NCBI GenBank assembly: GCA_027487515.1
Contig: JAIYDL010000016.1
Location: 124,001 to 188,000, forward strand
Source: Pseudomonadota bacterium
Lineage (GTDB): Bacteria > Bdellovibrionota > Bacteriovoracia > Bacteriovoracales > Bacteriovoracaceae
Direction: 5' to 3'
DNA length: 64,000 bases
Shown piece by piece: positions 27,207 through 36,110 of this stretch. The notes under the pieces were generated by a model, which was given only the letters and a program-made list of their open reading frames with translations, was not told the origin of the DNA and searched no databases. A program made the translations under genes and the position numbers. The stretch's first letter is position 1; each line of letters starts with the position of its first letter.

Positions 27207-28053
27207 GATTTCTCTCATCGCAACGACGCGCGGACGCTGCTCTGAGCTCCGGCAGCTCTTCGAGAGTCTGCTGGTCCAGAGCTACCGAAACTTCGAACTC
27301 ATCCTCGTGAACCAAGGCGATGATCCGGCGGTCGCGGCCCTGGGCCAAGAGTTTAAAGGCCGAGGCCTCGAGCTGGTCCATCTTCCGGCCCCACTCCTGT
27401 CGCTCTCTGCGGCCCGGAACCTCGGGCTTCGAAAGGTGACCGGCGATATTCTGGGGTTCCCCGATGACGACTGTTTTTATGCACCGGATTTTCTAAGGGC
27501 CCTCGAGGACCGCTTCCGCCGAGAGAACCTCTCGCTCTTCTCCTGCGTTGCCTGCGACCACCAGACAGGACAAAAACTCCTCTCGAGCTTCCCAGCATCG
27601 GAGACCGCCATCACCTACAGTAATCTCTTCGGCGTCGGCATGTCTGTGACGTTCTTTTTCTCCCGCGAGTCCGTTCAGGAACTCTCTTTCGACGAGGCGC
27701 TTGGGGCCGGCTGTTACATCGGAAGCGGAGAAGAAACTGACTTCTCGATCCGGGCCTTTCACCGCAGACCGAGAGGTCGCTTCTACCCGGACCTTGAAGT
27801 GTATCATCCGTACTTTCCGCCCAGGCCCGAGCTCACAGAGAAGTTCTATCACTACGGGCTCGGCTACGGCGTCGTGCTCCGCCGACATTTCCGCCCGGCG
27901 TTTTGGCGAGTCTTTCTTACCGGCATGATCATCCGACCTTTCGGAGGCGCGTTGATTAATGTCTTTAACCGACCCAGACTCCTATGGTGCCTCGCGATCC
28001 TGCGGGGCCGTTGGCGCGGGTTTTTGCTGGGAGAGAGGTTGCTTCGCCGCTAG
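27196..28053 (+). CDS. Glycosyltransferase family 2
   Basis: A 285-residue GT-A enzyme. KISLIATTRGRCSELRQLFES and FELILVNQGDDPAVAAL form the first half, with the metal-binding motif in ILGFPDDDCFYAPDFL. GAGCYIGSGEETDFSIRAFHR is the acceptor/catalytic region with the ETD acid. A C-terminal hydrophobic segment (LWCLAILRGRWRGFLLG) may associate with the membrane. The ATG lies inside the preceding gene with GAGG eight bases upstream. Its last 72 bases also encode the end of the convergent heptosyltransferase gene, the longest antisense overlap in the window. Confidence 0.86.
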   Translation: MSFKISLIATTRGRCSELRQLFESLLVQSYRNFELILVNQGDDPAVAALGQEFKGRGLELVHLPAPLLSLSAARNLGLRKVTGDILGFPDDDCFYAPDFLRALEDRFRRENLSLFSCVACDHQTGQKLLSSFPASETAITYSNLFGVGMSVTFFFSRESVQELSFDEALGAGCYIGSGEETDFSIRAFHRRPRGRFYPDLEVYHPYFPPRPELTEKFYHYGLGYGVVLRRHFRPAFWRVFLTGMIIRPFGGALINVFNRPRLLWCLAILRGRWRGFLLGERLLRR

Positions 28054-29118
28054 AAAGGTCTGACACGCGCCGTAGACGCTTCGATACTCTAGGGCCTTCA
28101 TACAGGCGTTGGTCCCGCAGCCGTAATCGAAGCCAAGGTTGAGGCACGGGACGCAGCCTAGAGAGGCCTGGACCACCTGAGAATTGGAGTTCACAGGGCC
28201 CCAGCGCTTGGGATCCGTTGGCCCGTGGAGGGCCACGAGATTTTTTTCAAGAACCGCAGCGATGTGCATGATCCCTGTGTTCACAGAAACGACCAGCTCC
28301 GCCCCGGCGATGGTCTGGAGTGTTTCGCGGAAGGAGACTCCAGCGATGCTCCGGACTTTCGTGCCTGGCCGTACCGTACGGATGAAGGCGTCGAGCAGGG
28401 GAGCTTCCTGGGGAGAACCCGTGAGGAGGATCTCATGGCCTTCGCTCGAGAGATCCTCGGCGAGCCGAGCCCAGTTGGCCTCGGGCCATTCTTTCATCCA
28501 AGACTTTTCTCCCGAGGGAAGAAGGTGAAAGACGAGATACTTCTGCGCCGAGGTCGGTGCCCCGTAGTTCGCAAGTCCAACCCGCCCTGGGCCCACGCCG
28601 AGCACCGCTGCGAGGTTCCGGAAATTTGTGAGCTCGTGGGCCTTCGCCGAATGTTCGACCGTGCGATCGTAACAGTAGTGACGGTACTGTCCCCGGGTTC
28701 GGAACCCGGCCGTGAAGCGGGCACCGGAGAGTGCTGAGAGGAGGGCGTTGAGCCGAGACCACTGGCCCGTGTCCACGAGGACATCAAACTTCTCTTTTCG
28801 GAGTGCTGGAACGGCAAGCCATGGCTTCTTCTCAGAAATTTCCATGGAGCGGTCGAACGCTGGAAGGAAGGGAGCAATGACGGAGTTACTCGAACCTGTC
28901 ACGAGCACGACTTCGGTGCCGGCGTCCCGGTCTTTAAGCGCAGCACCGATGACCGCGGCCAGGACGGTGTCCCCGATCGCAGCGGAGACAAGGACTCCGA
29001 CCTTCTTTGGGGCCTCGGGAGGTTTCCGGGAGCGGTGAAAAAAACCGAGAAAAAACACTAGCGGAATCCCCAGGATCCGATCGAGCTTTTTAAGTAAGTA
29101 ACTACTTCTTTTTTTCAT
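27982..29118 (-). CDS. Glycosyltransferase family 9 (heptosyltransferase-like)
   Basis: A 378-residue ADP-heptose:LPS heptosyltransferase-family protein. VGVLVSAAIGDTVLAAVIGAA near residue 40 is the GT9 N-terminus (GDT loop). LVDTGQWSRLNALLSALSGA follows, then GEKSWMKEWPEANWARLAEDL with the expected W-x-x-LA, ILLTGSPQE, LVVSVNTGIMHIAAVL with the family's D/N-TG-x-x-H-x-A, and HGPTDPKRWGP. A C-terminal cluster of cysteines (CVPCLNLGFDYGCGTNACMKAL) fits the C-terminal motif of some GT9 members. The Pro/Gln-rich tail is encoded in the overlap with the convergent gene. Likely acts on lipid A-core or a related glycan. Confidence 0.85.
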   Translation of the reverse strand: MKKRSSYLLKKLDRILGIPLVFFLGFFHRSRKPPEAPKKVGVLVSAAIGDTVLAAVIGAALKDRDAGTEVVLVTGSSNSVIAPFLPAFDRSMEISEKKPWLAVPALRKEKFDVLVDTGQWSRLNALLSALSGARFTAGFRTRGQYRHYCYDRTVEHSAKAHELTNFRNLAAVLGVGPGRVGLANYGAPTSAQKYLVFHLLPSGEKSWMKEWPEANWARLAEDLSSEGHEILLTGSPQEAPLLDAFIRTVRPGTKVRSIAGVSFRETLQTIAGAELVVSVNTGIMHIAAVLEKNLVALHGPTDPKRWGPVNSNSQVVQASLGCVPCLNLGFDYGCGTNACMKALEYRSVYGACQTFLAAKQPLSQQKPAPTAPQDREAP

Positions 29119-29178
29119 GATATAGTTTTACTCTTTTTTGACTTCAGTGACGAAGGAATAATCCCCCCGGGCGGTGTC

Positions 29179-29895
29179 ATGTTCAAGGTAGATAAGAGCT
29201 TAAACTATGGACGCGCACAGCTGTTGGAGTTTGCCAAAGACATCGACAGCGTGGAGAGTGTCCTCGATGTCGGGGCCGGACGAGGAACCGATCTTCTCGG
29301 GGTTAAAGCGCTCTTCCCGCAGGCACAGCTCTACGGCCTCGAGGGCTACGCACCGAACGTCGAACTTCTGACGAGCAAGGGCATCACCGTTTTCCCTGTG
29401 GATATTGAGCGGCAACGGATTCCACTGCCGGACGGCTCCCTCGACCTGGTGCTCTCGAACCAAGTCTTCGAGCACCTGAAAGAACTCTTCTGGGTGACCC
29501 ACGAGATCTCTCGTGTGCTAAGGCCTGGGGGAAGTCTCATCCTCGGTGTCCCGAACCTCGCCTCGTTTCATAATCGTGTGCTCCTGGCGGTCGGGAGACA
29601 GCCCACTTGTATTAACAATTCTTCCGCTCATGTCCGTGGGTTTACGAAGCACGACTTACTCCGCTTCATGTCGAATACGTTCCCAGGAGGCTACGAACTG
29701 ACGGGCTTCGCTGGCAGTAACTTCTATCCCTTTTCTCCGGCATTCGCCGTGCCACTCGCTCGATGGTTCCCGGACTTTGCGGCTTCCTGCTTCTACCACT
29801 TTAAGAAGCGCCGGACTTACGATCGGCAGGTCCTCGAGTTCCTCGAGCGAGAACGGCTCGAGACCCCGTTTCTTAAGGACTCAAGCCTACAGTAG
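29179..29895 (+). CDS. Class I SAM-dependent methyltransferase
   Basis: A 238-residue methyltransferase. VLDVGAGRGTDLLGVKALF near residue 31 is the SAM loop and LYGLEGYAPNVELL the ribose-binding strand. LDLVLSNQVFEHLKELFWVTHEI with ISRVLRPGGSLILGVPNLASF is the standard motif IV-VI run. It is divergent from the heptosyltransferase with a 60-base region between starts, and its last nine bases overlap the convergent methyltransferase. Probably modifies a glycan precursor. Confidence 0.83.
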   Translation: MFKVDKSLNYGRAQLLEFAKDIDSVESVLDVGAGRGTDLLGVKALFPQAQLYGLEGYAPNVELLTSKGITVFPVDIERQRIPLPDGSLDLVLSNQVFEHLKELFWVTHEISRVLRPGGSLILGVPNLASFHNRVLLAVGRQPTCINNSSAHVRGFTKHDLLRFMSNTFPGGYELTGFAGSNFYPFSPAFAVPLARWFPDFAASCFYHFKKRRTYDRQVLEFLERERLETPFLKDSSLQ

Positions 29896-30792
29896 TGGCG
29901 CCGCAAAGTGAGTCTGGATCACCAGAGCGTAAAACGTTGGGTCCTCAGTGCCGCCTGCGTCCGCTGCGAAGGCCGCGCGGAGCTCTTGATCATACTCATC
30001 GATGCGCTCTTTCCGACGGTCTTTCCCGCTGATGAATTTCCGGTGAACAGCGTTGCAGGTTTTTCCTCCGAGCTCGATGAGCTTGACGCTCGAGCCCGCG
30101 CCGAAGATTTCGCAGACCGGGCCCAGTGACCGCGGAGTGTACTGACGGTATCCATGGAGGCCGTAGAGGGAAAGGCAATGGGCACTCGGGAGGAGGTGGA
30201 TCTGGAGCGTGGGTGCCGCTCGCTGCCGGGCATGTTCTGCGAGCTCGATGAAAAAGGCGAGGTCTGGTTCGATGTGTTCGAAGGCCGACTGACTCATGAT
30301 CAAGTTGAAGTCCGGAGTTAAACATTCCCGCAGGCTTGTTCCTCCGAAGCGATCGAGCCTGACCCGGTCTGAGCGGTTAAGTTGCCAGTGAGCGTTGTCG
30401 CTGACGTCGATGCCTTGATAGGTGGCCGAGGAAGGCAAGTGCCGTAGAATGCGTTTGGCGTAACCACCGGCGCCACAACCGATGTCCAGGATTCGAACGG
30501 TGCCGAGGTCTTTTGAAATGCTATCCCAGGGAAGTGATGCCCAGAAGAGATCCGAGAGTTTCCGGGCCGGGGAGGCATCCCGAGGAGATGTCTCCCAAAG
30601 CTTTTCCCAGTTCATCGCCAAGTGAGTGATCTTGAGCTCCGGTGAGAGGCCAGACCTTGGGAACGAATTGTTCGCGAGGTTGTTCAGGTAGTAGAGTGAC
30701 TTATAGAGAAGTCCATATCCACGGCGGTCGCCGTCGAGGCAGAACCGGGAGGTCGATCGCTTTGCCAAGGGGAGTTCCTGTCTAGTATGCAT
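29887..30792 (-). CDS. Class I SAM-dependent methyltransferase
   Basis: A 301-residue methyltransferase. VRILDIGCGAGGYAKRILRHL near residue 105 is shortened here to DIGCGAGGYAKRI, the SAM loop, with YQGIDVSDNAHWQL as the acidic strand two. DFNLIMSQSAFEHIEPDLAFFIELA is motif IV. A loop rich in His and Tyr (SAHCLSLYGLHGYRQYTP) follows. The start ATG at 30792 overlaps the upstream priming transferase by 11 bases. Methionine 60 (MNWEKLWETSPRD) could be the real start, because the first 59 residues look less like a folded domain. Confidence 0.78.
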   Translation of the reverse strand: MHTRQELPLAKRSTSRFCLDGDRRGYGLLYKSLYYLNNLANNSFPRSGLSPELKITHLAMNWEKLWETSPRDASPARKLSDLFWASLPWDSISKDLGTVRILDIGCGAGGYAKRILRHLPSSATYQGIDVSDNAHWQLNRSDRVRLDRFGGTSLRECLTPDFNLIMSQSAFEHIEPDLAFFIELAEHARQRAAPTLQIHLLPSAHCLSLYGLHGYRQYTPRSLGPVCEIFGAGSSVKLIELGGKTCNAVHRKFISGKDRRKERIDEYDQELRAAFAADAGGTEDPTFYALVIQTHFAAPLL

Positions 30793-32131
30793 TTTTATTT
30801 ACGAAGCCTTTCCAGAAGGTCATGAGGATGATCCAGATGTCCATCCAGATTGACCAGTTCTTAATGTAGTAAAGATCGCACTCGATGCGCTTTTCGATGC
30901 AGGTGTCTCCGCGCCAGCCGTTGACCTGTGCCCATCCTGTCATTCCGGCCTTCATCTTGTGCCGGAGCATGTAGGTTGGAATTTTCCGTCGGAACTGATG
31001 CACAAAGATCGGCCGCTCCGGCCGTGGTCCCACCAGCGACATGTCACCGATCAGGACATTGAAGAGCTGCGGAAGCTCGTCCAAGGAACTCTTCCGAAGA
31101 ATTTTTCCAATCCCCGTGACCCGTGGGTCGTTGCTCACAGTCCAGGTCCCGAGGTTACTCGCGTCCGTTGTCATCGAACGGAATTTGTACATTTTAAACT
31201 CTCGACCGTCGAGGCCCATGCGGACCTGAGAGAACAGCACTGGGCCCCGGGACGTTACCTTAACGAGAAGAGCGATCACCGTGAGTAAGGGGGAGATCAG
31301 GACGAGTCCGATCGACGCGGCGACGATATCAAAGATCCGCTTGATGATGACGCTGCGGCTGCGCATGTTCGGTTCGTTGATGAGGATCGCCGTGGTTCCG
31401 GCGATGTCGATGATCTGGTAGCCAACGAAGGAATGCGAAAGGTCTGGCAGCACGATCACATCGATGAGGGAATTGGTGAGGTCCCCGAGGAGCTTGTTCA
31501 CCACCGGGTAGTTCCCGTTGTCGATCCCGATGACAAGGGAGTCGGGCTTCATTTCTTCAATCTTCTCAAGCGTCAGGGCGTTGAGCTCGGCCTCTTCAGT
31601 CACCCAGCGCTTGATGACGATGCCGTACTCTTGGTGTTCTTGGATCTTTTTCGCATAGGCTTGCATCTGGGGCGTGTTGCCGACCAAGACCATGAACCGG
31701 CTATTCTTTCCCGAACGCCGCAGCCGGCGCAGCAGCTTCCGAACCGAGACCTTGATCGAAATCAGGAGCCCCGTCGAAAGAAGGAAGTGGGTGAGGATGA
31801 AGAGCCTCGAGAGCTTGTGCTCCGAAAGGAAGTAGGTGAAGACGATGAAGATGATGAACGAGATCAGATTCGCCTTGATGATGGAGCAGATCTCTTCAAA
31901 AATCGGGGAGAAGCGCCTCGAGCTGTAGAGACCTTCTCGGCGGAAGTAGTAGTAGTTCGTGAAGGACAGGACCACGGAGAACTTCAGGTACCAGATGAAA
32001 AGATTCTGGTCGGCCGCCAGGAGGTTGCTCTCGAAACGAAGGAGATAGGCCATCCACCAGGAAAGATTTATGACCGCAATGTCCAATAGCTTGTGTGAGA
32101 TCTCGATAGATCGCCGGTGATTCTTGAGCAT
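30782..32131 (-). CDS. Polyprenyl-phosphate sugar-1-phosphate transferase (WcaJ/WbaP family)
   Basis: A 449-residue polyisoprenyl-phosphate hexose-1-phosphate transferase that starts glycan assembly on undecaprenyl phosphate. Four N-terminal transmembrane helices (from about residue 12) and a soluble linker domain precede the membrane-embedded catalytic part. That part shows KRIFDIVAASIGLVLISPLL, GPVLFSQVRMGLDG, MYKFRSM, SSLDELPQLFNVLIGDMSLVGPRP (key residues D-E and R-P) and GMTGWAQVNGWRGDT. The domain layout fits WcaJ-like enzymes that transfer glucose- or galactose-1-phosphate. It is divergent from a ligase/polymerase gene across 164 bases. Confidence 0.92.
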   Translation of the reverse strand: MLKNHRRSIEISHKLLDIAVINLSWWMAYLLRFESNLLAADQNLFIWYLKFSVVLSFTNYYYFRREGLYSSRRFSPIFEEICSIIKANLISFIIFIVFTYFLSEHKLSRLFILTHFLLSTGLLISIKVSVRKLLRRLRRSGKNSRFMVLVGNTPQMQAYAKKIQEHQEYGIVIKRWVTEEAELNALTLEKIEEMKPDSLVIGIDNGNYPVVNKLLGDLTNSLIDVIVLPDLSHSFVGYQIIDIAGTTAILINEPNMRSRSVIIKRIFDIVAASIGLVLISPLLTVIALLVKVTSRGPVLFSQVRMGLDGREFKMYKFRSMTTDASNLGTWTVSNDPRVTGIGKILRKSSLDELPQLFNVLIGDMSLVGPRPERPIFVHQFRRKIPTYMLRHKMKAGMTGWAQVNGWRGDTCIEKRIECDLYYIKNWSIWMDIWIILMTFWKGFVNKNAY

Positions 32132-32295
32132 CTAAAAATCCTTAAATCCCATTTTGGCAATTTTACATTCGCTCCGGGAGTGAGTCTATCAATCTTAAGA
32201 CTATTTTGACCTACCCGTCGCGCCGAGTTGCAAGTGGCCGAATCTCGTCTTTTTGTCATAGACTCTTGCAACCGATTCCGGTAGCTTAGCGTGTT

Positions 32296-33555
32296 ATGGA
32301 ATTTTTTATTCGATACAGAGAGAGGGTGTACGCTATCCTCATATGGTCAGCCTTCTTGGGGCAGGCAGTAAGCTACTCAAAATTCTATTTTTTTCACCTG
32401 GTGCTCGCCGCAGCAATTCCATTCTACATTTTTTCCTTTTGTGAAGGATTTCCAAAAGTTTCATCTGCTGGGCTTCGCCGTTCTTGGTTCCTTTTCTTTC
32501 TGACGGCTTGGAGCATCATTTCATTCAGTTTCGCGGATGATCGTGGAGCCGCCGCCATCGGCTTAGGGCAGTTTCTTTGCGGTGTTGGAATTATGTTTTT
32601 TTGGAATCAGCTGAAACGGAAGGATCTCGTTGTTGGTGGTCTCTTGTTTTTGCTATTTGGCCACCTCATCCTAGGTCTTTTGGAAGCGTTCACTCCGCTC
32701 CGTTGGCCAATCTCAGCAGTGTCTCCTTACTCTGTTTTTTTTGGGAAAGCCGCTACCACTTTACCGGTCACATACGAGGACTATCCCACAGGCTTTTTCT
32801 GGCACCCAAATAATGGAAGTTTCGTTCTGCTGGTTGCAACACCATTAATCTTCGCGGCCCGGGCTTTGAGCCGACCGGTAAAGTTTATCTACGCCGTGCT
32901 CACAATCGTCTTCTGCGTAAAGGCTGGGGCGAAGGCCCAACTCATTCTGTTTTTTGCCTACAGCTTCTTCGCAGCTCTCAAGTACCGATCGTTTGTAAGA
33001 TTGAAGGTTAAAACGATGCTCTTGGTCTTGGTTGGTTGTTCTCTCACAACAGCCGCGCTCGTCGGGAGCCTCAATGTGGATCAGCGAAAGGAGCTCCGGG
33101 CCAGTGTCGGAGCGGTCCGTGCCTACGGGCATGGGATGCTGCTCGTTTTGAAAGGCGAGCCTTCAACCAAAATTAGCTCCTCGATCAACGAGCGGTTTCG
33201 ATTCATCGTTGCGGCACTCGCCGAAGTTCGAGCAAACCCTCTGACGGGAATGGGGATCGGACAGAATCAGAAAAGTGTGTCCGTCATCGACGGGATTCCA
33301 ACCCCCCTGAAGAGCATTCATCATTATTGGATCGAGCTCCTGATGATCGGTGGCGTCTCTTTGTTCTTGCCGTTCATGGTCTTTCTCATGCACCTCACTT
33401 GGCGGTGTTTGAAGAGCGGTAGAGGCTACGGTGTGGAGGCGCTTATGCTCTTTTTTTTCGGAGTCCTTTCTATCTCTTCCGGAACCTATTTCCTCCCACA
33501 GTGGATCCTCTACGCTCTTCTAGATGACGATGAAGGGAATCAATTCTTTCGATGA
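32296..33555 (+). CDS. O-antigen ligase/polymerase-like membrane protein
   Basis: A 419-residue protein with about ten transmembrane helices. It carries the Wzy_C-type periplasmic loop late in the sequence: ERFRFIVAALAEVRANPLTGMGIGQ, followed by SIHHYWIELLMIGGVSLFLPF, where the R/E pair and the H-N/H-Y region are the conserved part of WaaL and Wzy. FFWHPNNGSFVLLVATPL is an earlier loop. The codon choice is more AT-rich than in the flanking sugar operons. It probably polymerises or ligates a glycan made by the following genes. Membrane topology alone does not separate ligase from polymerase. Confidence 0.78.
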   Translation: MEFFIRYRERVYAILIWSAFLGQAVSYSKFYFFHLVLAAAIPFYIFSFCEGFPKVSSAGLRRSWFLFFLTAWSIISFSFADDRGAAAIGLGQFLCGVGIMFFWNQLKRKDLVVGGLLFLLFGHLILGLLEAFTPLRWPISAVSPYSVFFGKAATTLPVTYEDYPTGFFWHPNNGSFVLLVATPLIFAARALSRPVKFIYAVLTIVFCVKAGAKAQLILFFAYSFFAALKYRSFVRLKVKTMLLVLVGCSLTTAALVGSLNVDQRKELRASVGAVRAYGHGMLLVLKGEPSTKISSSINERFRFIVAALAEVRANPLTGMGIGQNQKSVSVIDGIPTPLKSIHHYWIELLMIGGVSLFLPFMVFLMHLTWRCLKSGRGYGVEALMLFFFGVLSISSGTYFLPQWILYALLDDDEGNQFFR

Positions 33556-33632
33556 CGGCGCCTCCAATTTTTCAGCAACTGGAGCAACCCTTTTTGGAAT
33601 TTAATCCGTAGACTTACATGGCATTAGTCGCT

Positions 33633-33674
33633 AGATTATTCCCATAATCTAAACTAGCCGCAAAAAAGCGGCTA
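33633..33674 (+). promoter_or_regulatory. Two tandem perfect hairpins before a glycosyltransferase gene
   Basis: AGATTAT-TCCC-ATAATCT (33633-33650) is followed by TAGCCGC-AAAAAA-GCGGCTA (33655-33674), each with a perfect 7-bp stem. There is no T run, so these are poor terminators as written. They occupy the leader of the gene starting at 33693 and may act as an RNA stability or regulatory structure, or as protein-binding palindromes. Confidence 0.5.
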
Positions 33675-33692
33675 AGAATCAGTGTGATTCTC

Positions 33693-34790
33693 ATGAAAGT
33701 TATTGTTTTAGCCGAGGGCTACCCATCCCCGGAGAATTTTTACAATCTCGCCTACATTCATTCGCGCCTTCTGTACTACGTTCGAAATGGCATCGCCGTG
33801 AAGGTTCTATCGTTTCAGGCTAAAGCACCCTACCAGTTTGAAGGAGTTGCCGTCGTCGATAAGCACACCTTCTCACGAACCGATAGCACATCCAATTATG
33901 ACATCGTGATTTCGCATGCGCCGAACCTCCGGAACCATTTTCTTTTCGTCTTGAAGAACATCAAACAGATCAAGCGCCTGCTCTTTTTTATTCACGGTCA
34001 TGAAGTACTCATTAAACGGGATTACTATCCCCGGCCATTTGAATTCGACCACGCCGGTAAGCGCAAAGAGCTCATTCACTCCGTGTACGATTTAATCAAG
34101 GTACGGATTTTAAATCTGATCTTAACGCAGCTCCTGAAACGTAAACCAACCACCTTGGTGTTCGTCAGTGAATGGATGAAAATCGAGGCCCTCCGAAACC
34201 TCGGTCTTGACTCCGACAGGTTCGGCGAGTCCCTGGTGATTATTAATAATAATATTAATGAGAGCTTCTATGAAAACTCCTACACCCCTGCGGCCGAACT
34301 TTGGGGTGACTTCATTACCATCAGGCCCCTCGATAACCCAAAGTACGCCGTGGACATCGTGCTCGACATCGCTCAAGCAAATCCAAAGAAATCTTTCCAC
34401 ATCTATGGGCGAGGTCAGCTTTTTCGGCACCGCGCACTGCCAGCAAATGTTGTGTGGCACGATCGATTTGTTCCTCAGAAAGAAATGATCCAGATCCTTT
34501 GTCATTTCCGGACGGCGCTCATGCCAACCCGACTTGATTCACAGGGAGTTAGCGTCTGTGAGTTTGCCTCCTTCGGAATCCCAACCTACACCTCTAATCT
34601 TCCGGTCTGTAAGATGATGGTGGGCGACTTTGAGAATGTTCGTTTTTTTTCCAACGAGGCCGTGGCTGAGTTTAGCAAAATTGAAGTTTTCGATGGCACG
34701 CCGTCCAGCGCAGACAAGAGGAAATTTGCGCCTGAGAATACCGTCTTAAAGGAGATCGAGCTCCTCGAAAGGTTAGTGCGCCGTTGTTGA
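33693..34790 (+). CDS. Glycosyltransferase family 4-like
   Basis: A 365-residue protein with GT-B features. MKVIVLAEGYPSPENFYNLAY opens the acceptor domain (key part EGYPSPENFY). KRLLFFIHGHEVLIKRDYYP, TTLVFVSEWMKIEALRNLG and SFHIYGRGQLFRHRALPANV precede the donor site LMPTRLDSQGVSVCEFASFGIPTYT, which keeps the family-4 C-terminal Glu and the loop after it. I choose the ATG at 33693 over a GTG nine bases upstream. Coupled through its stop to the Wzx gene. Confidence 0.78.
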   Translation: MKVIVLAEGYPSPENFYNLAYIHSRLLYYVRNGIAVKVLSFQAKAPYQFEGVAVVDKHTFSRTDSTSNYDIVISHAPNLRNHFLFVLKNIKQIKRLLFFIHGHEVLIKRDYYPRPFEFDHAGKRKELIHSVYDLIKVRILNLILTQLLKRKPTTLVFVSEWMKIEALRNLGLDSDRFGESLVIINNNINESFYENSYTPAAELWGDFITIRPLDNPKYAVDIVLDIAQANPKKSFHIYGRGQLFRHRALPANVVWHDRFVPQKEMIQILCHFRTALMPTRLDSQGVSVCEFASFGIPTYTSNLPVCKMMVGDFENVRFFSNEAVAEFSKIEVFDGTPSSADKRKFAPENTVLKEIELLERLVRRC

Positions 34791-35962
34791 ATGGATTATT
34801 TTTCAATAAGACATTCCAAAGCTTCCGAAAGCTCTTAGTTGGGAATCTGGCGGTTCAGCTCGCGAATTTCCTTTTCTATCCGTTGATCGCCAGAATGTAT
34901 GCCCCGGAGGTTATGGGTGAGTTTGGCGCCACCATGTCTTTCGTGCAAATTCTCGCCATCTTCGCCACAGGGCAGTATTTTTGGGCAGCTGTTGGAGAAA
35001 CGGATCAAGAGAGGGTTAATGATATTGTAGCGTTGAGTCTCATCTTAAACGCTTTGTTCTTCGTTTGCCTAACCCTCGTCCTGTTAGTGACCGGAAGACC
35101 GGTTTTGATTTCTGTGATTGTCTTGTTTTACAACATGTCCGAGATCTTTAAACTTCGTAGCTACCGCTTCGGCGAGCTAAACCGGGCCAACATCTCTACC
35201 TTTCTCAATCGACTCAGCTCACAGCTCGCAAAGGTCTTGATCCCCTACCGGACCAGCACCGTGCTCCTCGCGAGTGAAGCGTTGGGAAATGTCCTTGGCT
35301 TTGTGAACTACTTCCGGAGTGGGTTTCGCTTTAGGCCTAAAGTGCTGCGTGAAATTCTTCATCAATACCGCCGCTACCCAATCTACTACCTTCCTAATAG
35401 CCTCGCGGGGATGATTTTTCAGGAACTCCCAACTCTCTTTTTTGCCGCGAAGTTTTCAACAGAACTCGCAGGGCATTATTTCTTGTTCAATAAAGTCCTG
35501 GGCCAACCCATTTTGTTAATCGGCAACCTCATTTCGAGTTCTGCCATGAAAACATCTGCGGAAATGACAGTGTATTCAGAAAGGATTTCGTACCTTAAAT
35601 CTCTGGCGGCAAAAATTTTCATCTTATTCTTACCGGTGGCGCTTTGCACCTACTTCTTGGGAGAGACGTTGTTCAAGCTCTTCCTGGGTGAGACCTATGG
35701 TGAGGCCGGAAGAATCGCATCAGTTCTTTTCTTCATTATCCCATTCCGGGCGCTCAAAGGTATGGGCGTCCTCTCTACGCTTCAGTCGCTGAGCTTGAGC
35801 TCCCTTTCGATGCTTAAAGTCGCGAGCCTAGTGATTCTGGGGCTATACATTACCCTGTATGACACGCGCGACTTTATAAGTTTCTTGATCTTTTACTCCC
35901 TTCTTGAGATCATTTTTGACTTCCTTACTCTTAAGTTAGCATTAAGGGAGTCGACGAATTGA
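34787..35962 (+). CDS. wzx: Wzx-like lipid-linked glycan flippase
   Basis: A 391-residue MATE/polysaccharide-transport family membrane protein with about twelve hydrophobic helices. The beginning KLLVGNLAVQLANFLFYPLIARMYAPEVMGEFG is of the type N-x-x-x-Q-x-x-x-F...PLIARM-Y-x-P-E-x-x-G-x-F, standard for Wzx and related O-antigen flippases; the second half keeps the GLY-and-charge-poor helical pattern. It moves undecaprenyl-linked repeat units to the periplasmic face. The TTG at 34787 overlaps the previous stop as TTGA; the TTG three bases earlier is also possible. Confidence 0.85.
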   Translation: MNGLFFNKTFQSFRKLLVGNLAVQLANFLFYPLIARMYAPEVMGEFGATMSFVQILAIFATGQYFWAAVGETDQERVNDIVALSLILNALFFVCLTLVLLVTGRPVLISVIVLFYNMSEIFKLRSYRFGELNRANISTFLNRLSSQLAKVLIPYRTSTVLLASEALGNVLGFVNYFRSGFRFRPKVLREILHQYRRYPIYYLPNSLAGMIFQELPTLFFAAKFSTELAGHYFLFNKVLGQPILLIGNLISSSAMKTSAEMTVYSERISYLKSLAAKIFILFLPVALCTYFLGETLFKLFLGETYGEAGRIASVLFFIIPFRALKGMGVLSTLQSLSLSSLSMLKVASLVILGLYITLYDTRDFISFLIFYSLLEIIFDFLTLKLALRESTN

Positions 35963-36110
35963 TTCACCTAGAGCGCGAGACCCAGATTTTTGGCCTCTAA
36001 AGAAGGTTCCAGTTGAAGTTAGTTTTTTTTCAGGTGAGGCAAACCCGCAAAGTTATCCTCTTTGAACGAGGTCTAGGGACGGGCCTTCATATTGAATTGC
36101 CGAGGCATGG

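Noticed and set aside
35963..36110. 148-base gap between the Wzx and GT2 genes
   Set aside because: Inspected for promoter, terminator or small gene; only a T8 run and weak boxes were found, so no feature is claimed.
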